A DNA stretch of 5,225 nucleotides from NCBI GenBank assembly GCA_003486645.1, contig DNGI01000272.1, forward strand, positions 1-5,225, read 5' to 3'. Below are positions 1 to 5,225 of the stretch, piece after piece. How positions within the stretch are numbered: position 1 is the first letter of the stretch; each line of letters begins with the position of its first letter. The notes under the pieces are model-generated. The model had not been told where the DNA came from and searched no databases. It saw only the letters and a program-made list of their open reading frames with translations. A program made the translations under genes and the position numbers. Origin of the DNA: Cyanobacteria bacterium UBA11370. GTDB taxonomy: Bacteria; Cyanobacteriota; Cyanobacteriia; Cyanobacteriales; Coleofasciculaceae.

Positions 1-654
1 GATAAGACGGGGCTGGAGTTAATTGCGGCTGAAGGTGGAACGCCAATATTTATTGATTTTTGCACTAAGCACCGGAATCTCTGTTTATTCGGTACAACCC
101 GCAGTGGTAAATCGGTGATTGCATCCGGTTTGCTAACTCAGGCACTGGCTCATGGAATGCCTGTGGTGGCGATGGACTATCCCAAGCCGGATGGAACATC
201 GACGTTCACCGACTACACTCAGTTTATGGGTGAACGGGGTGCTTATTTCAATGTCTCTTCGGAAAGTTCAAATCTATTTGAGATTCCCGACCTCAGCACA
301 TTATCACCACAATTGCAACGGGATAGGTTTGAAGATTATAAGGACTTCCTGGTTTCCGCACTGATGACGATGGTGATTGGGTCTAAAGTCAGTGGGGAAA
401 AAGCGCTGGCGGATATGGTGCGGTCGATTCTGACGCTGGCGATTGATGCCTTTTATAAAGATGACCTGATCCGCGATCGCTATGCGATGGCGTTCACCGA
501 TGGGTTTGGTTCCTCTGCCTGGGATGCCATGCCAACTCTCCAGGATTTTATCAGTTACTGCTCCTACGAGCGACTACGGATGGATGGGGCATCGGATGAT
601 ATTAAAACCGCGATGAATCGGGTTAAGGTACGGCTATTCCTAATCCGCTTGTAA
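1..654 (+). CDS. VirB4/TraC-like conjugation ATPase, partial at 5' edge and 3'-truncated
   Basis: Frame 1 is open from the window edge to TAA at 652-654 (217 residues visible), so the true start lies upstream. Visible residues 31-38 are GTTRSGKS, a Walker A P-loop. It is followed by a hydrophobic strand ending in D59 (PVVAMD) and an NLFEIPDL stretch near residue 91, in the order seen in VirB4/TraC ATPases that energise type IV secretion at the inner membrane. The later segment (PTLQDFISYCSYERLRM) fits the helical region between the two nucleotide-binding halves. In the family a Walker B motif and a further C-terminal part follow. Here the protein ends in KVRLFLIRL about 180 residues after the P-loop, so the Walker B half is missing. 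A HIP1 site lies inside the gene. The ATPase-fold and conjugation assignment is fairly secure; the exact subfamily is not. As it stands the product is unlikely to be an active ATPase. Confidence 0.75.
   Translation, partial: DKTGLELIAAEGGTPIFIDFCTKHRNLCLFGTTRSGKSVIASGLLTQALAHGMPVVAMDYPKPDGTSTFTDYTQFMGERGAYFNVSSESSNLFEIPDLSTLSPQLQRDRFEDYKDFLVSALMTMVIGSKVSGEKALADMVRSILTLAIDAFYKDDLIRDRYAMAFTDGFGSSAWDAMPTLQDFISYCSYERLRMDGASDDIKTAMNRVKVRLFLIRL
473..480. repeat. HIP1 octamer GCGATCGC
   Basis: A perfect GCGATCGC palindrome lies inside the ATPase gene. HIP1 is strongly over-represented in many cyanobacterial genomes, so it supports a cyanobacterial origin for this part of the window. Confidence 0.85.
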
Positions 655-689
655 GATTTGTCAGTCAATCAGCATTACTACAGGTTCAG

Positions 690-1589
690 TTAACGATAAT
701 CATGTTGCTTCCGAATTCCTAGTAATGCCAATGCTCCTGTAATGAGAATTCCCAGAATGGAGCTAGGCTCAGGGACAGTTTGACATTCTACTGGAAGCTC
801 TGTCGAATCTCCAGGAACTGGTTCTGTTTCTCCAGGAGCAGTACCATCACGACCTTGTAGTTTAGGAGGATTCTTTGGCATAGGGCAACTTACTCGGTTT
901 TTCCAACCCCATTGAACGCCATTGTAGATAGTAACTGTCTTGGGTGCAGTTAGTTCAGCTAAGTAAACTTCTCCAAGCCAGTTATGATTGTTTTCAGATT
1001 CTCGTCTTGGTCTGTCACCAAATATTCCCTCTGGCCATGCCCAACTTACATCGTAAAAAGGACTCTTAACATTAGATTTTCTGTCAATGACATCTTCTTG
1101 ATTTCCATGACCTGGATTATCTGTAATATTATGATTATTAACTACCCGTTGAATCCAATGAAGTTCTTTATTCGCAGGTTTTGGATCGCCACCGATTGGT
1201 CTATATTCAATCCTGAAATTTGCTCCCACTTGTGTTGGTTTTCCTACAGCTACATACTCTGTAATATGAAAACTTCCTTCTAAATCATTGGGAGCAAAAG
1301 TGAAACTCCATCCTGTATCTATTGTTCCAGTTGCGCCAAAAGCAGCTTTTAGCAGATTATCTAACTTTTTAGTTAAATCACTATCGCGTTCAATTTTTGT
1401 AACTGACGGTGGACTCAAAAATGTAATCCCTTGCCTATCTGGCGGTAGGATATACTCTTCTGTCGGGATGTAGGTATCTGCTCCAGGTTGATTAGGAGTA
1501 ATTGAAAAAGCAAAACTGGACTGACTTGTTAAAGTAAGCAGTGCAGTCGTAGTTAGAAAAATCACCGAACTTTCTCTTGGTAATTGCAT
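690..1589 (-). CDS. PEP-CTERM sorting domain protein, unknown function (299 aa)
   Basis: This is an exported protein. Residues 1-27 form a signal peptide with R5, a hydrophobic core at 9-20 and likely cleavage after SSFA (A27). The C-terminus has VPEPSS (P273-E274-P275), a hydrophobic helix (ILGILITGALALLGI) and the basic tail RKQHDYR. This is the PEP-CTERM tripartite tail, known to direct proteins to exosortase-type processing at the cell envelope. The body (28-230) has conserved-looking patches HWIQRVVNNH, FYDVSWAWPEGIFGD, RPRR and WGWKN, followed by a proline- and acid-rich linker near 240-268. I do not recognise the body as a named enzyme and see no catalytic signature. The ATG is preceded by GGAAAA (1592-1597), a plausible Shine-Dalgarno. 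It is the last gene of the minus-strand cluster, 43 nt after its upstream neighbour, and converges on the truncated ATPase with a 35-nt gap. Confidence 0.88.
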   Translation of the reverse strand: MQLPRESSVIFLTTTALLTLTSQSSFAFSITPNQPGADTYIPTEEYILPPDRQGITFLSPPSVTKIERDSDLTKKLDNLLKAAFGATGTIDTGWSFTFAPNDLEGSFHITEYVAVGKPTQVGANFRIEYRPIGGDPKPANKELHWIQRVVNNHNITDNPGHGNQEDVIDRKSNVKSPFYDVSWAWPEGIFGDRPRRESENNHNWLGEVYLAELTAPKTVTIYNGVQWGWKNRVSCPMPKNPPKLQGRDGTAPGETEPVPGDSTELPVECQTVPEPSSILGILITGALALLGIRKQHDYR

Positions 1590-1623
1590 AATTTTCCGTT
1601 AAAAATATTTAAATCTTGAGAGA

Positions 1624-1647
1624 ATGCTTGATTTATTGCTCAAGCAT
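1624..1647 (-). other. Perfect 8-bp inverted repeat over a stop codon
   Basis: ATGCTTGA (1624-1631) and TCAAGCAT (1640-1647) are perfect inverted copies separated by 8 nt. In the minus-strand transcript they can form a hairpin whose loop contains the TAA stop (1635-1633) of the middle gene. No T-run follows, so it does not look like a standard intrinsic terminator. It could act as an intercistronic stability or attenuation element; that role is inferred. Confidence 0.5.
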
Positions 1648-2274
1648 CTGAATATCTGTCAAAGGTATTGATATTTGACCAACCCAAATACCTTCTAATT
1701 TTTTCCTCTCTGGTTGATCAATTTCTATAGCGGAATCATAGCTGTAGTACAGAAAACCAAATTTATAAGCACCAGCCACTAGATTGCCAAAATACCATAA
1801 TCCTCCAAATCCATCAGGAAATTCGAGTAGCAAATTGTTATTTCGCCAATGAAGCATTCCTTCAAGGAAGAAGGTTATGCTCTTTCCAGGTGTCACTAAT
1901 GGAAAATCGGATTCATTCAAGGGTAATGTCCCATCTCTACCTCCTTCACGTTGGAGAACTTGACCGTCTTTTTTCACCAAATTAGGATACAGATTATCAA
2001 ATCGGCTAAAGCGCAGGGGAGCTTTAGTGTTGTTGGTAATACGAAGCCCAACTCTTATAGAGGTTTCTCTATCTGAGCCGTTTTCTGGAATCGACCATAT
2101 AGGATTAGAAACCAATGTTTCAAAACTTACGCCGTTGACTTCGACTATATTAGAATTAGCCGATGTAGATGACGGTAATATTTCTGCTATATGACTCATT
2201 CTTACTACTCCAAAAATAACCCAAGTTAGAACCAAATATCTGACAATCCAATTGATAAATGGAGTAATAGTCAT
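1633..2274 (-). CDS. Membrane-anchored or secreted protein of unknown function (213 aa)
   Basis: I do not recognise this family. The N-terminus has a hydrophobic segment of about residues 8-25 (WIVRYLVLTWVIFGVV), either an uncleaved anchor or a signal peptide. The rest is predicted to lie outside the cytoplasm. The body is rich in beta-type segments, for example VGLRITNNTKAPLRFSRF, SITFFLEGMLHW, LWYFGNLVAGAYKFGFLYY and GIWVGQISIPL, which suggests a small Ig-like beta sandwich. It has no cysteine and no PEP-CTERM tail. Its ATG overlaps the TGA of the upstream gene as ATGA (2274-2271), so the two are probably translationally coupled. M26 (MSHIAEIL) is an alternative start that would remove the hydrophobic segment, but the ATGA overlap favours the long form. 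The fold and location are inferred. Confidence 0.8.
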   Translation of the reverse strand: MTITPFINWIVRYLVLTWVIFGVVRMSHIAEILPSSTSANSNIVEVNGVSFETLVSNPIWSIPENGSDRETSIRVGLRITNNTKAPLRFSRFDNLYPNLVKKDGQVLQREGGRDGTLPLNESDFPLVTPGKSITFFLEGMLHWRNNNLLLEFPDGFGGLWYFGNLVAGAYKFGFLYYSYDSAIEIDQPERKKLEGIWVGQISIPLTDIQMLEQ

Positions 2275-3143
2275 CTTTTGAAATTATTGAATTCTCTAAT
2301 TTTTGAGAGTCCTTTTTTGTTCAAAACAAACACGGCTAAACCCAAGAAAGATATGACTGTAGAAGGTTCTGGAATAGGAGTATGTTCATGTTCGTAAACA
2401 AAATTGCCGTTGACTGTTGTACAGTTGACATCTTCACAAGCTTGACCTTGGAAAACTAAGAAATCACCAGAAGCAATTGGTAGGTCAACAAAAACATCAA
2501 AAAAGCTGTTAGCTCCTACACTAAAATCAGAAACTGATGTCGTTAGACCTGAATCGTTAAACATAAGTATAGGAAGAGGAGTCTCAAAATCATTGATAGA
2601 ATATGAGAAATTATTTACAAAAATTGGGTCGGACAGATCATTAAAAATTCGTAATCTGCTGGGTGTACTACTTCCTACTGGAGAGCCAAAAGGGGTCACT
2701 TCAAAACCTGGAAGAGTTAGAGGTTTACCAAGACGATTACCGTCATTAGTCCAGTAAGCATCTAGTATATTAATTTTGTTTCTGATTTCTTGTGAAAAAG
2801 TCAGACCAACATGAGTTTTCCCTCCGTTAGGAACTGCCCCTTGATCCCAACGATAAGAACGGATGTGTTCAATTCCAGGCTGAGGGCATGAAATTGTCGT
2901 TTGAGGTGTAAATCTTCTAAAGACTCCATCAAAATGGTTTTGAAGCGTTAAACACGAGTCAGATGAAACAACGATATGAAAATCGTTAGCATTCTGCCCA
3001 GTATTGTTAACAATATCCCAATTGCCTTTAGCTAATGAAGCTGCCTGAGCAGAATGGGTAGAGACAAACAGAGATAGCAGACTAAACGTAGCAATTTTAG
3101 TTAATGTACTATTTGGAGTTTTATCTAGTATGAAATTTAACAT
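2271..3143 (-). CDS. PEP-CTERM sorting domain protein, unknown function (290 aa)
   Basis: This is the first gene of the minus-strand cluster. Residues 1-34 are a signal peptide (K8 and K16, a hydrophobic core at 17-27, cleavage after AQA, A34). The C-terminus carries IPEPST (P258-E259-P260), a hydrophobic helix (VISFLGLAVFVL) and a basic tail of about 16 residues (NKKGLSKIREFNNFKR), longer than usual for PEP-CTERM. The exported body has segments such as GNWDIVNNTGQNANDFHIV, SRLRIFNDLSDPIFVNNF and SFFDVFVDLP, consistent with a beta-rich surface protein. Four cysteines (SDSC, ISC, QACEDVNC) could form two disulfides outside the cytoplasm. No catalytic motif is seen. The ATG is preceded only by a weak GTGAG about 8 nt upstream. 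Export and sorting are well supported; function is unknown. Confidence 0.88.
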   Translation of the reverse strand: MLNFILDKTPNSTLTKIATFSLLSLFVSTHSAQAASLAKGNWDIVNNTGQNANDFHIVVSSDSCLTLQNHFDGVFRRFTPQTTISCPQPGIEHIRSYRWDQGAVPNGGKTHVGLTFSQEIRNKINILDAYWTNDGNRLGKPLTLPGFEVTPFGSPVGSSTPSRLRIFNDLSDPIFVNNFSYSINDFETPLPILMFNDSGLTTSVSDFSVGANSFFDVFVDLPIASGDFLVFQGQACEDVNCTTVNGNFVYEHEHTPIPEPSTVISFLGLAVFVLNKKGLSKIREFNNFKR

Positions 3144-3184
3144 TATTTATCTCACTAAGTAAGTTTTGCGTAGTTATCAAAAAG

Positions 3185-3212
3185 TTTATATAAAACTATT
3201 CTAGGAAGTAAA
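3185..3212 (-). promoter_or_regulatory. Candidate promoter of the minus-strand cluster
   Basis: Read on the minus strand, TTTACT (3212-3207) and TATAAA (3190-3185) are separated by 16 nt and lie about 42 nt upstream of the ATG at 3143. This is a reasonable sigma-70-type match in the right place. The region is AT-rich, so chance matches are likely; no mapped transcript start is available. Confidence 0.4.
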
Positions 3213-3237
3213 GTCTTGTTGGCGATCTTTATGCAAT

Positions 3238-3276
3238 CTTCATAGAAAAAAGACCTTTTCTTCATCCTAACTTCAT
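3238..3276 (+). promoter_or_regulatory. Three phased CTTCAT repeats, candidate response-regulator site
   Basis: CTTCAT occurs at 3238-3243, 3260-3265 and 3271-3276. The start-to-start distances are 22 and 11 bp, so all three fall on the same 11-bp register. OmpR/PhoB-family regulators bind direct half-sites about 11 bp apart, and a TTCAT-type direct repeat has been described for the cyanobacterial copper regulator CopR. The last copy is part of the 10-bp palindrome CTTCATGAAG (3271-3280). The site lies between the divergent genes and ends 10 nt before a -10-like hexamer. The regulator itself is not in the window. Confidence 0.5.
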
Positions 3277-3286
3277 GAAGTTGTGT

Positions 3287-3292
3287 TAAGAT
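3287..3292 (+). promoter_or_regulatory. Candidate -10 element for the plus-strand genes
   Basis: TAAGAT begins 10 nt after the last CTTCAT repeat. No good TTGACA-like -35 is present at the usual distance; the repeat array covers that position, as in Pho-box-type activated promoters. Transcription would start near 3299 and leave a leader of about 78 nt before the TTG at 3377. Confidence 0.4.
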
Positions 3293-3376
3293 TAAACCTA
3301 TTTACTTACTCAAAGCCCTAAAAAGCATCCTTCTGCAAGCTAAAAATAGAGACTCAAGCATATCTATTCCAACGGT

Positions 3377-4063
3377 TTGAAGCTTCTTTTTCTCTTTAAG
3401 AGTTCCCTAATTGGTTGGTTCCTTGCATTTTCTTTGCCTGTCGTTACTGTTTTTTCGCGTCCTGTAATTGCTAACGATGTAACACAAGTCCGTTTAGGCG
3501 ATACCTCAGACATTCCCATTGCTCAGGGAGTAACCCTAACGTTCATTCCATCCAGGCAAATTATACAGAAAATTTGGCTTGATAACCCAACCTGGATAAC
3601 GTTAGATACTGATGGTTGTTTGGAAGGATTGGGTACTAGTCCTTGTCAGCAACCGGGCGCTACATCAATCCATTTACGCCGCATTGAACCATTGCATATT
3701 GAGGGACTGCTACCCTCTTCCAGTTCTCGGCTGACGGTTATCAGTCGTGATGTTTCAGGACAACTGAAGATTTCCACGTTCAGACTTGTACCTGCTGAAA
3801 CGGATCAATACTCCATTGTTGAAGTTGTACCACCAGAAAGTGGCTTTGTCGATATTGTAAACGCAGATTTCGTTGAACGGGGGAGAGCGATCGCTATTTC
3901 ACAAGGTTGGATGAGAGAAAGCGATCATCTTTATCAAAAAATCGACCAGTTTCTTACCCTAATTAAAACCGAATCTGTGTCCGTCGCGGCGGAACAGTCG
4001 GGTGTCTCGATAGCACTGGTTCAACGGCTTCATTCTTTGGGGGAGGAAAGTTTTGAGTTTTGA
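3377..4063 (+). CDS. Secreted VirB9/TraK-like conjugation protein (tentative), 228 aa
   Basis: The frame opens after TAG at 3347-3349, and TTG at 3377 is the only usable start before the signal peptide (K2 and K8, hydrophobic 11-26, likely cleavage after VIA at A32). The mature part reads VTQVRLGDTSDIPIAQGVTL, then IQKIWLDNPTWITL, then IHLRRIEPLHIEGLL, then SSRLTVISRDVSGQLKI. This order of beta strands (a low-identity signal of binding sites, W, P and a late LTV segment) resembles VirB9/TraK/TrbG proteins that form the outer-membrane core of type IV secretion systems. C81 and C90 flank a short loop and may form a disulfide. The C-terminal 60 residues are helical, with SVAAEQSGVSIALVQRLHSLG resembling a helix-turn-helix, odd for an exported protein. 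The last residues (SFEF) are encoded by a 7-bp tandem repeat. No good Shine-Dalgarno precedes the TTG. Secretion is well supported; the VirB9/TraK link is inference from pattern and from the nearby ATPase. Confidence 0.75.
   Translation: MKLLFLFKSSLIGWFLAFSLPVVTVFSRPVIANDVTQVRLGDTSDIPIAQGVTLTFIPSRQIIQKIWLDNPTWITLDTDGCLEGLGTSPCQQPGATSIHLRRIEPLHIEGLLPSSSSRLTVISRDVSGQLKISTFRLVPAETDQYSIVEVVPPESGFVDIVNADFVERGRAIAISQGWMRESDHLYQKIDQFLTLIKTESVSVAAEQSGVSIALVQRLHSLGEESFEF
3887..3894. repeat. HIP1 octamer GCGATCGC
   Basis: A second perfect HIP1 palindrome lies inside the VirB9/TraK-like gene. Together with the one in the ATPase it marks the plus-strand genes as cyanobacterial in character. I found none in the minus-strand cassette between them. 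Confidence 0.85.
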
Positions 4064-4070
4064 GTTTTGG
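4050..4070 (+). repeat. 7-bp tandem repeat GTTTTGA x3
   Basis: Three head-to-tail copies (4050-4056, 4057-4063 and 4064-4070, the last ending in G instead of A) span the end of the upstream gene. Its TGA stop (4061-4063) is inside the second copy. Short heptamer repeats of this kind are common in filamentous cyanobacteria. Confidence 0.75.
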
Positions 4071-4103
4071 AGTGCGTAGCGGGGCGTTAGCCCAGCCCGT
4101 TTT
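4071..4103 (+). repeat. Nostoc-like dispersed intergenic repeat with small hairpin
   Basis: The GC-rich stretch containing GTAGCGGGGCGTTAGCCC stands out from its AT-rich flanks and matches, from memory, a sequence found many times between genes in Nostoc and relatives. GGGC (4082-4085) and GCCC (4090-4093) pair around a GTTA loop. It fills most of the gap between the two plus-strand genes. Copy number in the host cannot be seen from here. Confidence 0.55.
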
Positions 4104-4125
4104 GAAGGCAATAATGTTGAATTTT

Positions 4126-4133
4126 GAGAGAGG
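4126..4133 (+). promoter_or_regulatory. Strong Shine-Dalgarno for the 4140 gene
   Basis: GAGAGAGG ends 6 nt before the ATG at 4140-4142. It is the best ribosome binding site in the window and fixes this start. Confidence 0.75.
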
Positions 4134-4139
4134 TTAATT

Positions 4140-5225
4140 ATGAATAGTAAATTACGGCGATTACTAGTTCGGTTGTACTTCTTGACTACAGGTTTGGGAT
4201 TATCCCTATTACTATCTGGAACACTGTTAGTTATGCGGTCATCAGCAGAAGTGACAAGTTCAATTCCCACTACAAATTTGAACGGCGCACCTGTTCCGGA
4301 TTGGGGGAAAATCACGTTTGATTCGCTACCAGGCATCGGTTCTAGTGGTAGTTTTCAGGCTAACTCCCAGATAAGAGAGCAACTCGGTTATGACCCATCT
4401 CGCCAGTGGACTCAGGGGTAAAAACCTTCTAGCTTTTTAGCTTTGGGAGACTTCCAGGACACCTTTAAACTGCAAAAGTTTGACCTTGACCAAATTGCTA
4501 AAGTGTCTGGAATTGATACCTTATCAGCCAGTTTGGATCAGTTTGGGGTGATGTCCAGGCAAACTCTAGACAGCTTGACAAAAGCCGTTCCTAACTTGGG
4601 GGACTTTCCAATTGAGCAAGTTTTACCCGTTAAGGATCTAATTACTCAGTCTGTTGGTTCATTTGATGCGACAAAAACTCTCAATCAGTTATTAGCACAG
4701 TCTCCTCAGTTGGGTGATATTTCTTTGGCTAATCTGGATTTGAGTCAGTATAACGTTGCGGATATTCCTAACTTAGAAATTACCCAATTAGGTGCATTTA
4801 AAGATTGGCAAGCGGTCAAAATTCAAGATATTCCTGGTTTGGCTAAAGTGCCGTTTAATAATTTCCCCGATTCTCCTCAAACTATTGGGCAAACTGTTGG
4901 TACTGTTGATGTCGTTTTTGGGGCGGCGGAACAAAAGCGAGATCGTTCTATTTCAGGTAGCACAAAAGTGGGATTTGGTGTTCCCTGTGATAAAGGATGT
5001 GGTCATATTGAACTTTCCGGGGGGACTGTTTTAGGTCGTCAGTGGGATTCAGGAAAGTATCAGGAAGTAAAAGGGGGTCAAGGTGTTTTGGGGGCGGTAA
5101 ATGGGGGAAAAGAACCAACTGGAAGACACCCGTTTGGTGAAGCGTTTAAGGTGGTGATTTGGGATGTTTCTGAAACTCAGGGGACAGCATCAATGGCAAT
5201 GTTTTTCAGGATCTGTTCCCGTGGG
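4140..5225 (+). pseudogene. Exported conjugation-cluster protein with in-frame stop, open at window end
   Basis: From the ATG at 4140 one frame runs to the window edge (362 codons) with a single interruption, TAA at 4419-4421 (codon 94). Before the stop come a basic N-terminus, a hydrophobic segment at about 13-33 (export signal or anchor) and SRQWTQG. Directly after it the same frame continues as KPSSFLALGDFQDTFKLQKF and stays open for 268 codons of protein-like sequence. The middle has repeated leucine/aspartate turns (NLGDFPIEQ, QLGDISLANLDLSQY, VADIPNL, IQDIPGL). The C-terminal visible part has CDKGCGH (C283, C287, H289), GRHPFGEAFKVVIWD and FFRIC (C359). I do not recognise the family or a catalytic site; location next to the VirB9/TraK-like gene suggests a mating-apparatus role. 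The likely cause is CAA to TAA (Gln to stop), so a pseudogene, but read-through or a base-call error remain possible. If the stop is real, a 93-residue fragment (4140-4421) is made. Confidence 0.7.
4419..4421 (+). other. In-frame TAA interrupting the 4140 gene
   Basis: The codons GGG-TAA-AAA-CCT sit in an otherwise continuous frame. No frame change is needed on either side, so this is a simple nonsense codon rather than an indel. A C-to-T change in CAA would explain it. Confidence 0.8.

Noticed and set aside
655..689. Bidirectional terminator between the converging ATPase and PEP-CTERM genes.
   Set aside because: No stable stem with a T-run was found in the 35-nt gap; only the short palindrome GTTAAC at its end.
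628..690. Group II intron or other retroelement interrupting the ATPase gene.
   Set aside because: No GTGYG-type 5' boundary, no domain V-like hairpin and no reverse transcriptase are visible, and the missing 3' exon does not reappear downstream.
984..1473. Plus-strand open frames antisense to the PEP-CTERM gene.
   Set aside because: They lie fully inside a minus-strand gene with clear signal peptide and sorting tail, have no ribosome binding site and give no recognisable protein.
652..3293. TAAGATT at 652-658 and again at 3287-3293, flanking the minus-strand cassette like a target-site duplication.
   Set aside because: Seven bases in AT-rich sequence can recur by chance, the copies are not at the cassette's exact ends, and no terminal inverted repeats or transposase accompany them.
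3959..4336. A 125-residue minus-strand open frame.
   Set aside because: It runs antisense across two well-supported plus-strand genes and the repeat between them; its sequence is low in protein-like features.
4419..4421. UAA recoded as an amino acid in this organism.
   Set aside because: TAA is used as a normal stop by three other genes here (652-654, 690-692, 1633-1635) and genome-wide UAA recoding is not known in cyanobacteria.
4792..5034. An 80-residue plus-strand open frame.
   Set aside because: It is out of frame with the long reading frame from 4140, which stays open and protein-like through this interval.

Overview
The window looks like part of a conjugative plasmid, or an integrated mobile island, of a filamentous cyanobacterium. 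The evidence is a VirB4/TraC-like ATPase fragment, secreted proteins with PEP-CTERM tails, two HIP1 octamers (GCGATCGC) and a Nostoc-like intergenic repeat. The host and replicon type are inferred, because no replication gene or marker is visible.

Layout. Positions 1-654 (+) hold the 5'-open part of a conjugation ATPase. It has a clear Walker A motif but stops before the Walker B half. Positions 690-3143 (-) hold a compact three-gene cluster read right to left: a PEP-CTERM protein (3143-2271), a membrane-anchored or secreted protein of unknown function (2274-1633, ATGA overlap with the first) and a second PEP-CTERM protein (1589-690). Positions 3144-3376 are a divergent control region with a candidate minus-strand promoter and, for the plus strand, three CTTCAT hexamers in 11-bp phase placed 10 nt before a -10-like element. 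Positions 3377-4063 (+) encode a secreted protein whose pattern resembles VirB9/TraK outer-core proteins of type IV secretion. A short gap (4064-4139) holds a repeat and a strong ribosome binding site. Positions 4140-5225 (+) are a long reading frame, open at the window end, cut by one in-frame TAA at 4419-4421.

Interpretation. The plus-strand genes read as pieces of a mating-apparatus cluster. The ATPase and the 4140 gene both appear damaged, by 3' loss and by a nonsense codon respectively, so this copy of the transfer system may be decaying. The lower-GC minus-strand cassette contains no HIP1 site and sits exactly where the ATPase loses its second half, which suggests it came in by insertion or rearrangement. 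Its products are predicted to be exported, and two of them carry the PEP-CTERM sorting tail. No RNA gene, CRISPR array, transposase or origin was recognised.
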